A stretch of DNA of 64,000 bases from Spinacia oleracea (taxonomy: Eukaryota; Streptophyta; Magnoliopsida; Caryophyllales; Amaranthaceae): the NCBI RefSeq assembly GCF_020520425.1, contig NC_079489.1, forward strand, positions 18,996,001-19,060,000, written 5' to 3'. The number at the start of each line of letters is the position of its first letter. Within the stretch, counting starts at the first letter, position 1. A program made the translations under genes and the position numbers. The notes under the pieces were generated by a model. That model did not search any database, was not told where the DNA came from, and was given only the letters and a program-made list of their open reading frames with translations. This document shows positions 11,632-21,737 of this stretch, piece by piece.

Positions 11632-13445
11632 CTAGGGATGATGTTAATGTGGCTAGGGATGATGTGGCTAGTGACGATGATTTTGTACCAGATGTTGTTT
11701 CGATTATGAAGGGTGAAGGAGGGAAGTTTGTTAGATCTGAGTCGAGCACTGCGAGGATGAGTAAACGACAGAAGCAATTGGCAAATGAGTCTTGGATAGT
11801 TAGGTCTCATATCTCGGGTGGCCCGGTTGATGGAAGCGTCATTCCTAGCTTTGGGGGGCATGTCGCCCGACAGATTTGGGATGGGGAAGAGCGAAAGGTG
11901 TTGTTGTGCCAAAATAGAAGTCAGGCTTGTTCGACACTTAACTACTGGAGAGAGTCAGAGGAGTCACAGGAGTTGAAGCGACGCGTAGATGCGACTGGAT
12001 TAGCCCACCTACCATATTGCATGTTTGCACACATCGATATGCCTTTGATTTCTGCGTTCGTTGAACGTTGGCAGCCTGACACGAACACTTTTCACATGTC
12101 GTTTGGGGAGATGACTATTATGTTGCATGATGTATGGCATATCCTTCGCATTCCAGTTGATGGGCGATTGATTTCTGCGCAAAGTGACTCCGTGCAGTTA
12201 AAGGTTGATATGATTGAGCTACTTGGAGTTAGTGTGGAAGATATGAAGTCTCAGTCTCACTGGCGTGGTGGAGGTGTTGCCATTGATTCCATAGTCGATT
12301 ATTGTCGTGATAGTCAGCGCTCCGTTGAGACGAGTGTGGTTGGTTGGATGTTGTTGATGCTTGGTACATCATTGTTTGTTGACAAGAGTGGTAGTAGACT
12401 GAGACCAGCGAGCATACTTGAGCTTAAGGATGGTGGTGTAGAGAGTATTGCTGAGTATTCGTGGGGTTCCGCGACCCTATGCTATCTTTATCACCAGCTT
12501 GGAGTGGCTAGTCGCGGTGGAGCTCAGGGCATCGCCGGATGTTTGACGCTTCTGCAAGCATGGATATATGAGTATTTCCCTACTTTTCGGCCACACACTT
12601 CTCGACTTACATGTGAGCCTGGTAGAGCTCGTGCCGTCATGTGGAGCATCAGAAATGAGGGCAAGAGTTTAGTTCGAACAGTCCTTTCGTAGGTCCATAG
12701 ATCGGTTGACATCTGCAGAGGTAAATAATTTATTTTCATATGTATTACGTTTGCAACTAATTGCAATATAACTTATGATTTTGATTTTCAATTAATATTG
12801 TAACTATAGGTGACTTGGTTGCCTTACGGTCCTGATCCTGCATCGACTGTTCCGAGGACTACATTTTGTGGTTGGCTTCGATATCGTGATATTATTAAGC
12901 CATATACGCCGGACCGTGTTTTACGTCAGTTAGGGTATGTCCAGGTCATTCCATCCCCTATTTTGACACCAGAGTTTGCATATAGGCCGATAGAGAGCCA
13001 TTTGTATGAGGTTCGCTTTTCCATTGCCTCCACTGAGTCGGCTTGGCAGATGTTCCCGAGAGGATTCAGGCTATTTTTAGCCGAGTTTCAGATAGCGGAG
13101 TTTGATCCATCCACATGTTCCTCTGACTACCTTCTTTGGTTAGTTCGGTATTCGCATCCTGGTGTAGCTAACGTGGATCATGCAGGTGCATTTCCGGATC
13201 GGACAAATGCACCATATGTGAGTGTCTTTATATTTATTTAAGTATTTGAACACATATATAGGAAAGTTTTTATGTTATTTGATATTGCACTAACATATTA
13301 TTTGATATTGCAGTGGGTGGAGAGGCTATTTAGGGCTATACAGCCTTTGTTGGATGCTAGAGACGTCATGCCGTCTGAGGAGTCTAGAGCAGCTGTGGAT
13401 GATGTTGAGCAGATCATCTATGATTGGAACATGTTTGCTAAATGA

Positions 13446-13743
13446 TGTATTTCATGTTTAGTTACTTTTTCTTATTTGGACTTTTAGATGTTCGATTATG
13501 TTATTTTCATTTGGATTATGTGTAGTTACTTTTTCTTATGTGGACTTTGATTTCATGTTTAGACACTTAGATATTATTCGTTTATGTTTTTTTTTTCATT
13601 TGGACTTTTATATATTGTGTGTGGGCTTTGATTCATGTTTAGACACTTTGATTTCATTTGGATATTATTCGTAGCAATATACGCAATTAAAAAAAGAAAA
13701 AGAGTTGATGATATAACACTCAATAAAAGTACAATGTCTTCAA
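13446..13743. other. Intergenic gap between convergent MULE genes
   Basis: About 300 bp, T-rich, between the PMD stop (13445) and the stop of the OTU frame (13744, opposite strand). Short phrases such as TTCATGTTTAGACACTT and CATTTGGATTATT are repeated. It presumably holds both 3' ends. Confidence 0.6.
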
Positions 13744-14355
13744 TTACACCAAAGTCTCCAAACGCTGCCATTCTGCTATCCGATGTTGAAATATTTGCTC
13801 CCAACCAATGACACTTGGCTCTCGAACCATAAACCACAAGTCGGCTAAAGGAGGAATAGGACAACCAGGTGAAAGATCCAATCGAATGAAATAGTTATAC
13901 TCTATTAGATGGAGAATAAAAATTTCTCTGCTAGGTTGTGTCACGTTGCACTCAGCATCCCAAGGCAAAATTGTCATACATGGATACAAGGAACCGCCTT
14001 GCACTCCTAACAAAATCACCGCACAGTTCCAGAATTGAGCAATAGGGAACAAGTCTTCCATCACTTCCATATAATGATCTGATGTGCAATGCCCTCCGGG
14101 CCATTTGATACGTCTCATAGCTTCGTCGACACCACCATGGTGAATATGTTGATACTTCCATCTATTGGCCCCTACCTCATTCGCAATTATCTTCCTCGCC
14201 TCCACATATTTATCTTGATCACCTAGGAAAAAATCAGCAAGACAACGAAAACCACAATTTCCATCACCCATTACATCGATCCAATCTTCTACAAAATCCA
14301 CAATAATTCCCGGGATTCTGTCTAGGTAGCGAAACTCCGATATGTCCCTTTGAGG
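13744..14355 (-). pseudogene. OTU-type cysteine protease domain downstream of the MULE transposase
   Basis: About 185-205 aa of OTU fold. The N-terminal catalytic signature DVMGDGNCGFRCLA is present with the Asp and the nucleophile Cys, then a helical stretch, and near the end REIFILHLIEYNYFIRL, which corresponds to the strand that normally carries the catalytic His (usually N-H-F/Y). Here that position reads Tyr (NYF), so catalysis is doubtful. OTU enzymes cleave ubiquitin chains. The frame is open upstream of its first ATG (14301) with residues like PQRDISEFRYLD, which matches the linker of known plant MULE transposase-OTU fusions. It is one frame away from the transposase, so I read this as the broken C-terminal half of one fused gene rather than a separate gene. 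Confidence 0.82.
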
Positions 14356-16952
14356 ACCATCTGCAGACGAGTATTTGGCCTACCTCTTGTTGACATATTA
14401 GGTTCGGGTTGAATGTAACCGGCCTGATCTGGGTGTAGATAGTTATGCATCATTCGGGACATGTGGCGTATCACTGCAGGATCGCTAGAAGACACTTCAT
14501 CGACAAGAGACTGGAAAAACTGAGTATCCTGTGCGCAGGGATCTATGTCGGCCAACTCAATTATGTGATCTCCATCATTGATCTTAAGTGTCCTCCAAAA
14601 TGAATGAATCTGTTGCCGAGCGAAATATGTGCCTGAGTGAATTGCATCGAAAATCTGGCACGCACAAGGAAGACCATGTGTAGTCCTATACGCACATCCA
14701 CAACGTACATGAACCTCATGACTTAACGCCTTCATCCGTGTTTCCTCCTTCACCAAAAGGTTTAAACAGTAGTGGGACGCATGGCCACTCAAATGCTGGA
14801 ACGGAAGTCGGGTCGACATCTGACCATGAGTACGCATCGACGCCTCAAGGGTGTTTCTAATCTCTGTGAGTTGTGAGTTGATCGTTGCATTGACCTTCCC
14901 CCACACGGTGTCAAAAGACCCATTAGCACATGACAACCAATTCTTCATCATCGAATGTGCACTCTCTACTCTACAATTGTTGATGTTGCCAAAGTGAAGC
15001 ACATTATTTGTCCATGCTAAGACAAATTTTTCCGCATGGGGTAACCATGTACCATTCAAATACTCAATTACCTTAGGAAAAGCCCGCCAGGAATCCTGCA
15101 TGTTCAACACAGCTAGATCATACTCAACACTAGTTGGAGCCTCCATTATTCTCTTCCATTTTCCATTCTTGAATCTCTCACCCATGATTTTATTTCCACA
15201 TATATTTCCCACAGCCGCCTCTACATCCTTGTTGATATGCCACGAACAAAGTAAGTGTTTGGAGCGAGGAAAGATTTCGCGAATAGGTCTCATAAGACCT
15301 AACTCACGATCTGTCACAATTGCTGTTGGATGTACCTCATTACCAAGCAACAACCTTAGTTTATCTAACACCCACCCGTAGCTTTCAGCAGTCTCGTCCT
15401 TCATGAATGCATATGCAATGAGAAAATTCTTGTTACACGGTGTAACCCCACAAATTTCAAGGAATGGCATCTTGTATATATTCGTCTTGTACGTAGAATC
15501 CATGCCAATGACCCATGGATATGTGCGTAACAATTTCACCGATGTAGGGTGTGCCATGAATGCGTGTGTCACGACATGAGCCTCCTCCCTAATGTAGTGC
15601 AAGTAATCACTCTCTTTAGCAAGATGAAGAAATTGACTTATACTATCTCTTCCTTCTGCATCATTCCTCCTCATCCGATCTCTAAAATTGTAGATGTGTC
15701 TTCTATTGGGGTTCTCCTCAGGGAATTGTTCTTGGACAGCCGCCAATATGACATTTGGCCTTGCTTGAGCGGAAGACATATCACGAACAAGTTGCTTTGC
15801 GCCTAGACTAAGGCCGCTCATCTGCCGATTGCCCTCTCGATATGTAATTAATTCATGGTTGTGAATACCATATTGTTCAGGACCCAAAACAATATTCCAA
15901 CCTTCACCATCTTTGCATGGTGCCACCTTAATCAAAAACTTGCAACCACATGCTTGAGTTTTCGTGTTTGGTCGTTCCGCAGTTTCCAAATTTCTTCCTT
16001 TGCCTCTATTTCTTTCACCGCGGTTACATCTCAAGTACAATTCTCCTCGTTTCTATGAGGACTTCACAAGCTTAAAACCATTGCTAATAGCAATGTTTCT
16101 AGCCCACTCAACAGCAGCATCATCACTCGAAAATATTTCAGAAGTTACGAATTTTGGATTATAATTAATACCATCGCTTCCAAAATCTAGTAACGGAACC
16201 TGCCCATTTAAAAAAAAAAAAAACTTTAAACAAAGTAATTCTTATAATCAATATATAAGAAAAATACTAATTTTATTTTTATGACACAAACTTATGCAGT
16301 TTAAGTTTATGCCATGGTAGGGACTTATGCATTTTAAGCTCAACCATGGTGTAGACTTATGCAGTTTAAGCTCCTGCCATGGTATGAGCTTAAAACACAT
16401 AAGTCTGTCCCATGGTACAAACTTAAAATGCATAAGTCTGTACCATGGTCGGAGCTAGAATTGCATAAGTTTATGAATTGTTTTAAGTACACAAATTTTA
16501 AAAAAAATCATGTGAATTAACAGACTTATGTATCGTAAGCCCACACCATGGTGTAGACTTATGCATTGTAAGCCCCAGCCATGGTACGAGCTTAAAATTC
16601 ATAAGTCTGTACCATGGTACAAACTTAAAATGCATAAGTCACTAATGTTTTTTTCGGAAAAATTTAACCAAATTAAACAACAAATAAAAAACTTAAAATT
16701 TAACGGGCTTATGAATTTCTAGTTCCATCCATGGTATAGACTTATGAAGTTTTAGCTCCGTCCATGGTTGGAGCTAGAATTGCATAAGTCTGTCCCATAG
16801 TTGGAGCTAGAATTGCATAAGTCTGTACCATGGTACAGACTTATAAGTCTGTACCATGGTCGGAGCTAGAATTGCATAAGTCCATTAAATTTTTTTCCGG
16901 AAAAAAAAAATACCTCTTGTGAATTTGAATTTACTCCGTTAGTCTCGACCAT
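14322..16952 (-). pseudogene. MULE transposase (FAR1-like, SWIM zinc finger)
   Basis: A short first exon (16952-16914, MVETNGVNSNSQE) is spliced over an intron of 714 bp (holding the right palindrome array) to an exon starting at 16199. Domains in order are an N-terminal FAR1/WRKY-GCM1-like zinc domain (ACGCKFLIKV ... GIHNHEL), the MULE DDE core with first Asp in VIGMDSTYKTN and second Asp in AIVTDRELGL, the LLCSWHINKD motif, and a C-terminal SWIM-like finger (VRCGCAYRTTHGLPCACQI). In the SWIM finger, the usual final His is Cys. There is an in-frame TAG at 16055-16053 (after FKLVKSS), and near 14340-14370 the frame switches into the OTU domain. The transposase cuts and pastes the element by binding its TIRs. 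With a stop and a frameshift the copy is probably inactive, although most of the sequence is open and so decay is recent. Confidence 0.9.
16283..16885. repeat. Right subterminal array of CCATGG-centred palindromes
   Basis: About sixteen ACTTATG/CATAAGT motifs, spaced about 30-45 bp, interleaved with CCATGG and TAAGCTC/GAGCTTA blocks in both orientations. The units are the same as in the left array at 7700-7945. The array lies within the intron between transposase exons 1 and 2. Candidate roles are transposase binding sites or a replication/silencing signal; neither is shown here. Confidence 0.85.
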
Positions 16953-16964
16953 GTAAAAGTTGTT

Positions 16965-17100
16965 TCACCGGTGGTGGTGCTCCGGCAGGAGGTGGTGCTC
17001 CGGCGGCGGCGGTGGTGCTCCGGTGGCGGCGATGGTGCTCCGGTGGCGGCGCTCCGGCAGAGGTGGTCCGGCGGTGGTGCTCCGGCAGTGATGGTAATGG
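16965..17100 (-). repeat. GGTGGTGCTCCGG tandem repeat in transposase leader
   Basis: At least six GC-rich units of about 13-20 bp built on GGTGGTGCTCCGG. On the minus strand they fall between the right TIR and the transposase start codon at 16952, so they would be in the 5' leader. They contrast strongly with the AT-rich surroundings. Confidence 0.7.
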
Positions 17101-17144
17101 TAAATGTTAATGTTAAAAATGGTAATGGTAAATGTTAAAAATAA

Positions 17145-17223
17145 AGGGGTAAATAAAGAGGGTTATATAGGTAAAATATTAGGGCGGTTTTGAGTAATGT
17201 GGGGCGGTAAATAGTAAGCCCCG
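17145..17223 (-). repeat. MULE right terminal inverted repeat
   Basis: Inverted copy of the left terminus: GGGCGGTTTTGAGTAATGTG reads inward-out as its complement. It lies just upstream of the transposase leader and would supply that gene's promoter by analogy with MuDR. Confidence 0.88.
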
Positions 17224-17411
17224 TAAATTATCAAACTATCAAAGGTTTGGTTCTAGCCCGTGCCCGTGGCGACCCAGTTGTGTCGTAAGTCGTTGCTCAT
17301 AGCGACCACTCTCGATATCCCGACTCGCCTAGAGTGGTGATGGTTCTCTAAGCACTTTCTCATGGCTTAGCACATTTTTTTCATTATAATGGTACATTAT
17401 TTATAAGTAAG

Positions 17412-17893
17412 GAAAATTTGTAAAATACAACCTAATAAAGTTTATATTTGTCAATTACAACCTCAAACTTCTAATTTTATCATTTACAACCTTAAATTTA
17501 TACATTTATTTTAAATTACAACCCGAATTCATTTTTCGGCAAAATAACCAGAGATGATGTCATAAAGTAATTAATAAAAACAATTACACAACGCTTATTA
17601 AAAGAAATAATTTTCGATTTATTTTGTTTTAGTTCTTATTTTTAAATTTAATATTTTTATAGAATTATCATCATACCGTACTCTTTTGATCAAGGCATCA
17701 TGGGTAGATTGTTTTTTTTAAAATAACATTTTGACATCATTTTCCGGTTGTTTTTGACGGAAAATGACTTCGGGTTGTAATTAAAAATTGATGTATAAGT
17801 TTAACTTTGTAAATTTATAATTGACAAAATTAGAAATTTGAGGTTGTATTTGACAAATATGAAACTTTAGTAGGTTGTATTTGCCAAATATTC
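17412..17893. mobile_element. Long-TIR foldback/MITE-like element
   Basis: The left arm (AAAATACAACCTAATAAAG ... CAATTACAACCTCAAACTTC) is mirrored by the right arm (read on the minus strand: CAAATACAACCTACTAAAG ... CAAATACAACCTCAAATTTC) over more than 100 bp. The 480-bp interior has no open frame. The long imperfect inverted repeats suggest a non-autonomous Mutator-type or foldback element. I could not define a clean target duplication. Confidence 0.65.
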
Positions 17894-18636
17894 TTTTAAA
17901 TAAAGGTGTGTTTTTTATTTGTTTTGTTTCTACCCAACAAAAAAACATGTCATGCGCCCAGGGATGTCAACCCCTACAAATATATTTAGCTTTTTTGGCT
18001 CATTTTGAATTATCCCGTCTAATAATCATATAACCAACTAAGGCCCCGCCTAGTTCACCTTATTTCTCCTGACCTGATCTGATCTGGTCTGGTCTGATCT
18101 GATCTGATGTGATCTGAACTTATTTTTTCTGATCTGAACATATTTTTTAGTCTGGTCTTATCTTATCTTATCTAATCTGGTCTGGTCTGGTCTTATCTGA
18201 TCTGATTTGATTTTTCAAAATTAAGTTTAAACAAAAATCTACATTTATTAATATTAAACGACTTACGTGTAAAATAAACGTTACACAAATTTATAATATT
18301 GTATTATTTATTTGACTTTGCTCGTGATTTAACTATTCCTTATATTAGATAAACCTAGACATGATCTAGATAGAGGGGTTATGATCTAGACATATCAGTT
18401 CTGATTTGGATATGATATGTACAGATCGGCTCTGATTTGGGGATGATATGTACAAATTTGGTTCTGATCTGGATATGATCTGGACAGATCGGTTCTAATA
18501 TGGACATGACCTATACAGAGAAGTTTTGATCTGAACATGATCTGTACAGACAAGTTTTGATTTGGGCATAATCTCGACAGATCGGCTTTGATCTAAATAG
18601 ATCGATTCAAATTTGGACATGATCTAGATATATGGG

Positions 18637-19196
18637 TAGGGATGGAAATATCCAGTGGATGATCCATGAACTCGGTCACCCGCTATAATTAAACAGATGA
18701 AAACTCGAATTAAATGGATGAAAAGCGGGTGATGGGTGAAGCGGGTGATGGATACGGGTGATGTTTTTTTATCCATCACCCGGTCCATCACCCGTTTACC
18801 ACCCGATCCATCACCCGTTTATTTTAAATATATTATTTATATTTATATTTAAACATAAAACTTGTTGATAAATCCATTACTTATTAAAGTTAGTGCTTGT
18901 TTTATTTTTTTCAGTTTAAGTTATGGGTAATAAGAAATAATTATATGTTTCGGAGATGAATGTAGGCATATAATTTTTCTTTTCTTTTGGCTAATTATTA
19001 TGCATATCATTAGGTGGTTATTTTTTAATGGTTTACCACTTTCACCCGAATATCACTCGATCCACCCGGTTCACCTATGGGTGATGGATGGATGGAATGC
19101 GGGTGATGAGTAAAGCGGGTGACGGATGGACCGGGTGGAGCGGATGGATGCGGGTGATGCTCCACCCGATCCAAATCCCACCCATTTCCATCCCTA
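18637..19196. mobile_element. Non-autonomous hAT element
   Basis: The termini TAGGGATGGAAAT and ATTTCCATCCCTA are inverted repeats, and the element is flanked by a perfect 8-bp duplication TATATGGG (18629-18636 and 19197-19204). This is diagnostic of hAT transposons. It is 560 bp with no transposase. The interior is rich in GGGTGATGG/CCATCACCC repeats in both orientations that could form hairpins. It inserted into the GATCTG minisatellite. Confidence 0.92.
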
Positions 19197-19539
19197 TATA
19201 TGGGTTTTGATATGGACTTAATCTTGACAAATCAATACAGATTTAGACATAATCTAGATAGATCGATCTGAATATATGGGTTCTGATCTACACGTATGAG
19301 TTCTGATCTGGACAGATCGGTTCTGATCTGGACATGATCTTTGTATATCAATTATGATATGGACATGATCTATATAGATCGATTTTGATCTGGACATGAT
19401 TTGTACAGGTCAGTTCTGATCTGGATAGGATCTGTACAGATCTGTTTTGATCTGGACACGATCTGTACAAATCAGTTCTGATCTAGACATGATCTGTACA
19501 GATCAGTTTTGATCTGGACATGATTTGTATAGATCAGTC

Positions 19540-20935
19540 TGAAGGAAATAATGCCCTTGGTCCAAGTATGCATTCAATGTTAAGTCTAATAAATGCGGTT
19601 CAGTATTAATTAACAAGTTAATAATTCAGTGAGATCAAGTGAGCTGAATGCCTAGCTAGAGGCCGCTTCAGTTCAAGTGGAATTAATGATATTAATCCAC
19701 AACTTACTCTTGACTGAACCCGTAGGGTCACACAAATAGTACGTAAACGGATCAAGTATTTAATGGCATTAAATACTCCATCTATGGATATTCGGAATCG
19801 ACGGATCTTGGTTTCAGTGGGAGCTGAGATCGTCAGGCAAGAAATGAATGCTCCGGAAATGATGATATTGCCGGAAACGGAAATATGGATCGTATCGGAA
19901 ATATAAATATTATCCAAGCCGTAGATGTTGCCGGAAACGGAAACATGGTACGTATCGGAAAATATTATCGGAAATGGAAATATTGTCGGAATCGGAAATA
20001 TTGCCGGAAACGGAAATATTGTCAGAATCGGAAATATTATCGGAATCGGAAAATAATTCCGGAAACGGAAATATTAAATATTTGTTCGAAACGGAAATTA
20101 ATTCCGGAATCGGAAATATTAAATATTGTTCGTATCGGAAATGAATTCCGGAATCGGGAAATTAATCGGAAGCGTATCGTACGAATTAGCATCGGACGAG
20201 GCCTGCCAGACGAAGGCCCAGCACGAAGCCGGGCCATCGCCCAGCAAGCCAGCGCGCCACAACGCACCAGCCAAGGCTGCGCCAGGCCCACCGCAAGGCA
20301 GGCCCAGCGCGCGCCAACGCTGCGGCAGCGTGTGGGCCTCGCAGCAATGGGCTGCGAGCTCGCGGGCTGGGCGCGCGCGCATGGCGCCCCTCGTGGGCTG
20401 CTGTGCGTGCGTGTGTGTGTTGGTGTGCTATACGAATCCTAAAGCCATCAGGTTTCGACTAATGATTAAATTCCTAAACCTAAAAGGATGAATTAATTAA
20501 ATAAGAATTCTATTAGGATTCTAGTTTAATTAATTCGTATCCTAATAGGATTACGATTCCCTTTCCATACCTCTATAAATAAAGGCCTAGGGTCATTAAT
20601 TTGTAGAGAGTATTCAAGTATTCAAAGTGATTTTTGAGAGCAAAAATTCAGTCATACAATTGCCTATACTAGCCGAAAATTCTAAGTACCTTAAGGGCGA
20701 TCCTAGTTGGTCAAGCTTAAGGCGGATCCGGACGTGCTGTGGACTATCTACGGAGGGACGACACTTGGAGACCTAAAGACTTGTTCTTGTTCGGTTCGGG
20801 CGCAGCTATGGAAGGCACGCAACAAAGTGTATGCATCTAAACTATGCTAAATGATTATGTGTAAATAATATGTTTTCCTGGCTTTATGGTTTTTCCGCAT
20901 GATTTATGAATTGTCATATGTATCATAACCTAACA
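19540..20935. mobile_element. Solo LTR (Copia, SIRE/Maximus-like), fossil
   Basis: A 1.4-kb block with TG...CA boundaries (TGAAGGAAATAATGCC ... CATAACCTAACA). The flanking 5-mers CAGTC and CATTC match at four of five positions. The interior has CGGAAATATT-type short repeats and a GC-rich patch (about 20190-20400), then a CTCTATAAATAAAGG box near 20571 that looks like a promoter TATA region. The assignment to the SIRE/Maximus group rests on general resemblance of the terminus. No coding region is present. Confidence 0.8.
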
Positions 20936-21553
20936 CATTCCTGATCTAGACATGATCTGTACATATCAGTTCTGATCTGGACATGATGCGTACAGATCAG
21001 TTCATGATCGTTAGTTCGTTACAGACCAGTTCAGATCTAGACATGATCTATGCAGATCAATTCTGATCTGAACATAATCTGTACAGGATCGATATCTAGA
21101 CCAGTTCTAATCTAGACATATTGATTTTGATCTGGACATTTATCTGTACAAATTGGTTCTGATCTGAACATATTGGTTTTGTAAGGATCGAACATGATTG
21201 GTAAGGATCGGTTCTGATCTAGACAAGATCTTTGCAAATCTAAACATGATCTGGATATGATCTGTACATATCAGTTATGATCTGGATATTATGTGATCAT
21301 ACCGGTTCTGGTCTGGATATATAATGGTTATGTTCTGTAAAAATCAGTTCTAATATGGTCATGATCTGATCATATCGTTTCTGATCTGGACTTAATGGTT
21401 TTAATTTGGACATGATGAATTTGAATGTTTTGTTAATGTTTTTTTATGCCTTATATAATAGATTTAAATTGCATCAACAACAACATTCTTTTTTATTAAA
21501 TCAATAATAGTAATAAAATTATAGTAATAATAACAATGATATAAATATATACC

Positions 21554-21556
<3 letters not shown>

Positions 21557-21622
<66 letters not shown>
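21557..21622. repeat. (AAT)n microsatellite
   Basis: Uninterrupted ATA/AAT trinucleotide tract of about 65 bp inside the right part of the Harbinger-like element. Confidence 0.95.
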
Positions 21623-21623
<1 letters not shown>

Positions 21624-21737
21624 TAATATGGTCTGATCTGAACTTATTTTTTCTGATCTGAACTGATCTGGTCTGATCTGATTAAATCCGAAATAAGTAA
21701 TAAGGTCCTGAAATAAGGTGAACTAAACAGACCCTAA

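Larger units (their letters stand above)
7202..13445 (+). pseudogene. Plant mobile domain (PMD, MAIN/MAIL1-like) gene carried by the MULE
   Basis: Reconstructed exons are 7202-7318, 8443-8704 continued at 11637-12720, 12810-13217 and 13314-13445, all with GT-AG junctions and matching phase. A 2.9-kb solo LTR splits exon 2. The first exon encodes a Lys/Arg/Pro-rich basic start (MTGRRNHPAKPRKEP). Exon 2 has an acidic stretch with repeated DVNVAR units, then the PMD proper: HLPYCMFAHIDMPLISAFVE, WQPDTNTFHM, GEMTIMLHDVWHILRIPVDG. The later exons give the usual WLPYGPD continuation and a short C-terminus. PMD proteins such as Arabidopsis MAIN and MAIL1 act in silencing and genome stability, and PMD genes are often carried by transposons. 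Besides the LTR there is a frame change near 12660-12680, because the domain continues in another frame before the exon-2 donor. The product was probably about 665 aa when intact. Confidence 0.85.
6681..17223. mobile_element. Two-gene Mutator-like element (MULE) with transposase-OTU and plant-mobile-domain genes
   Basis: The two ends are inverted repeats of about 75 bp. The left end contains CATTACTCAAAACCGCCCTA, and the right end, read on the minus strand, contains the same 20 bases. Flanking 9-mers TAAATTAGT (6672-6680) and TAAATTATC (17224-17232) match at 7 of 9 positions, as expected for an ageing MULE target duplication. Between the ends lie a transposase-OTU gene on the minus strand starting near the right TIR and a PMD gene on the plus strand starting near the left TIR. 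They are tail to tail with about 300 bp between stops. Subterminal palindrome arrays occur on both sides. Without the nested solo LTR (8705-11631) the element would be about 7.6 kb. Both genes carry disabling changes, so it is probably no longer autonomous. Confidence 0.9.
18072..21690. repeat. GATCTGGACATGATCTGTAC minisatellite
   Basis: Degenerate tandem repeats of roughly 20-34 bp built on GATCTGGACATGATCTGTAC followed by AGATCAGTTCT. They run from 18072 to 18636, 19205 to 19539 and 20936 to 21420, and reappear at 21630-21690, interrupted by the nested elements. The repeat unit resembles the element's own subterminal sequence (TCTGATCTGAACTT), suggesting that the array grew by expansion of a subterminal motif. 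Confidence 0.8.
18042..21734. mobile_element. PIF/Harbinger-like (Tourist-type) element composed of minisatellite
   Basis: The left end GGCCCCGCCTAGTTCACC and the right end (minus strand) GGGTCTGTTTAGTTCACC share inverted termini continuing CTTATTTC. Both are flanked by TAA (18039-18041 and 21735-21737), the 3-bp duplication of PIF/Harbinger elements. Almost all of the interior is degenerate GATCTG-rich tandem repeat with no transposase. A hAT element and a solo LTR are nested in it. Without them the element is about 1.7 kb. Confidence 0.75.

Noticed and set aside
12810-13241. Separate 143-aa gene starting at 12810
   Set aside because: It starts with GTG exactly at a splice acceptor and continues the PMD domain (WLPYGPD), so it is an internal exon.
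20126-20491. GC-rich open frames of 84-185 codons on both strands
   Set aside because: They lie within the GC-rich patch of a solo LTR, overlap in several frames and have compositional (Ala/Gly/Arg) bias only.
18072-21690. CRISPR-like array from the regular GATCTG repeats
   Set aside because: The repeats are degenerate and contiguous with no unique spacers, and this is plant nuclear DNA. It is a minisatellite in a transposon.
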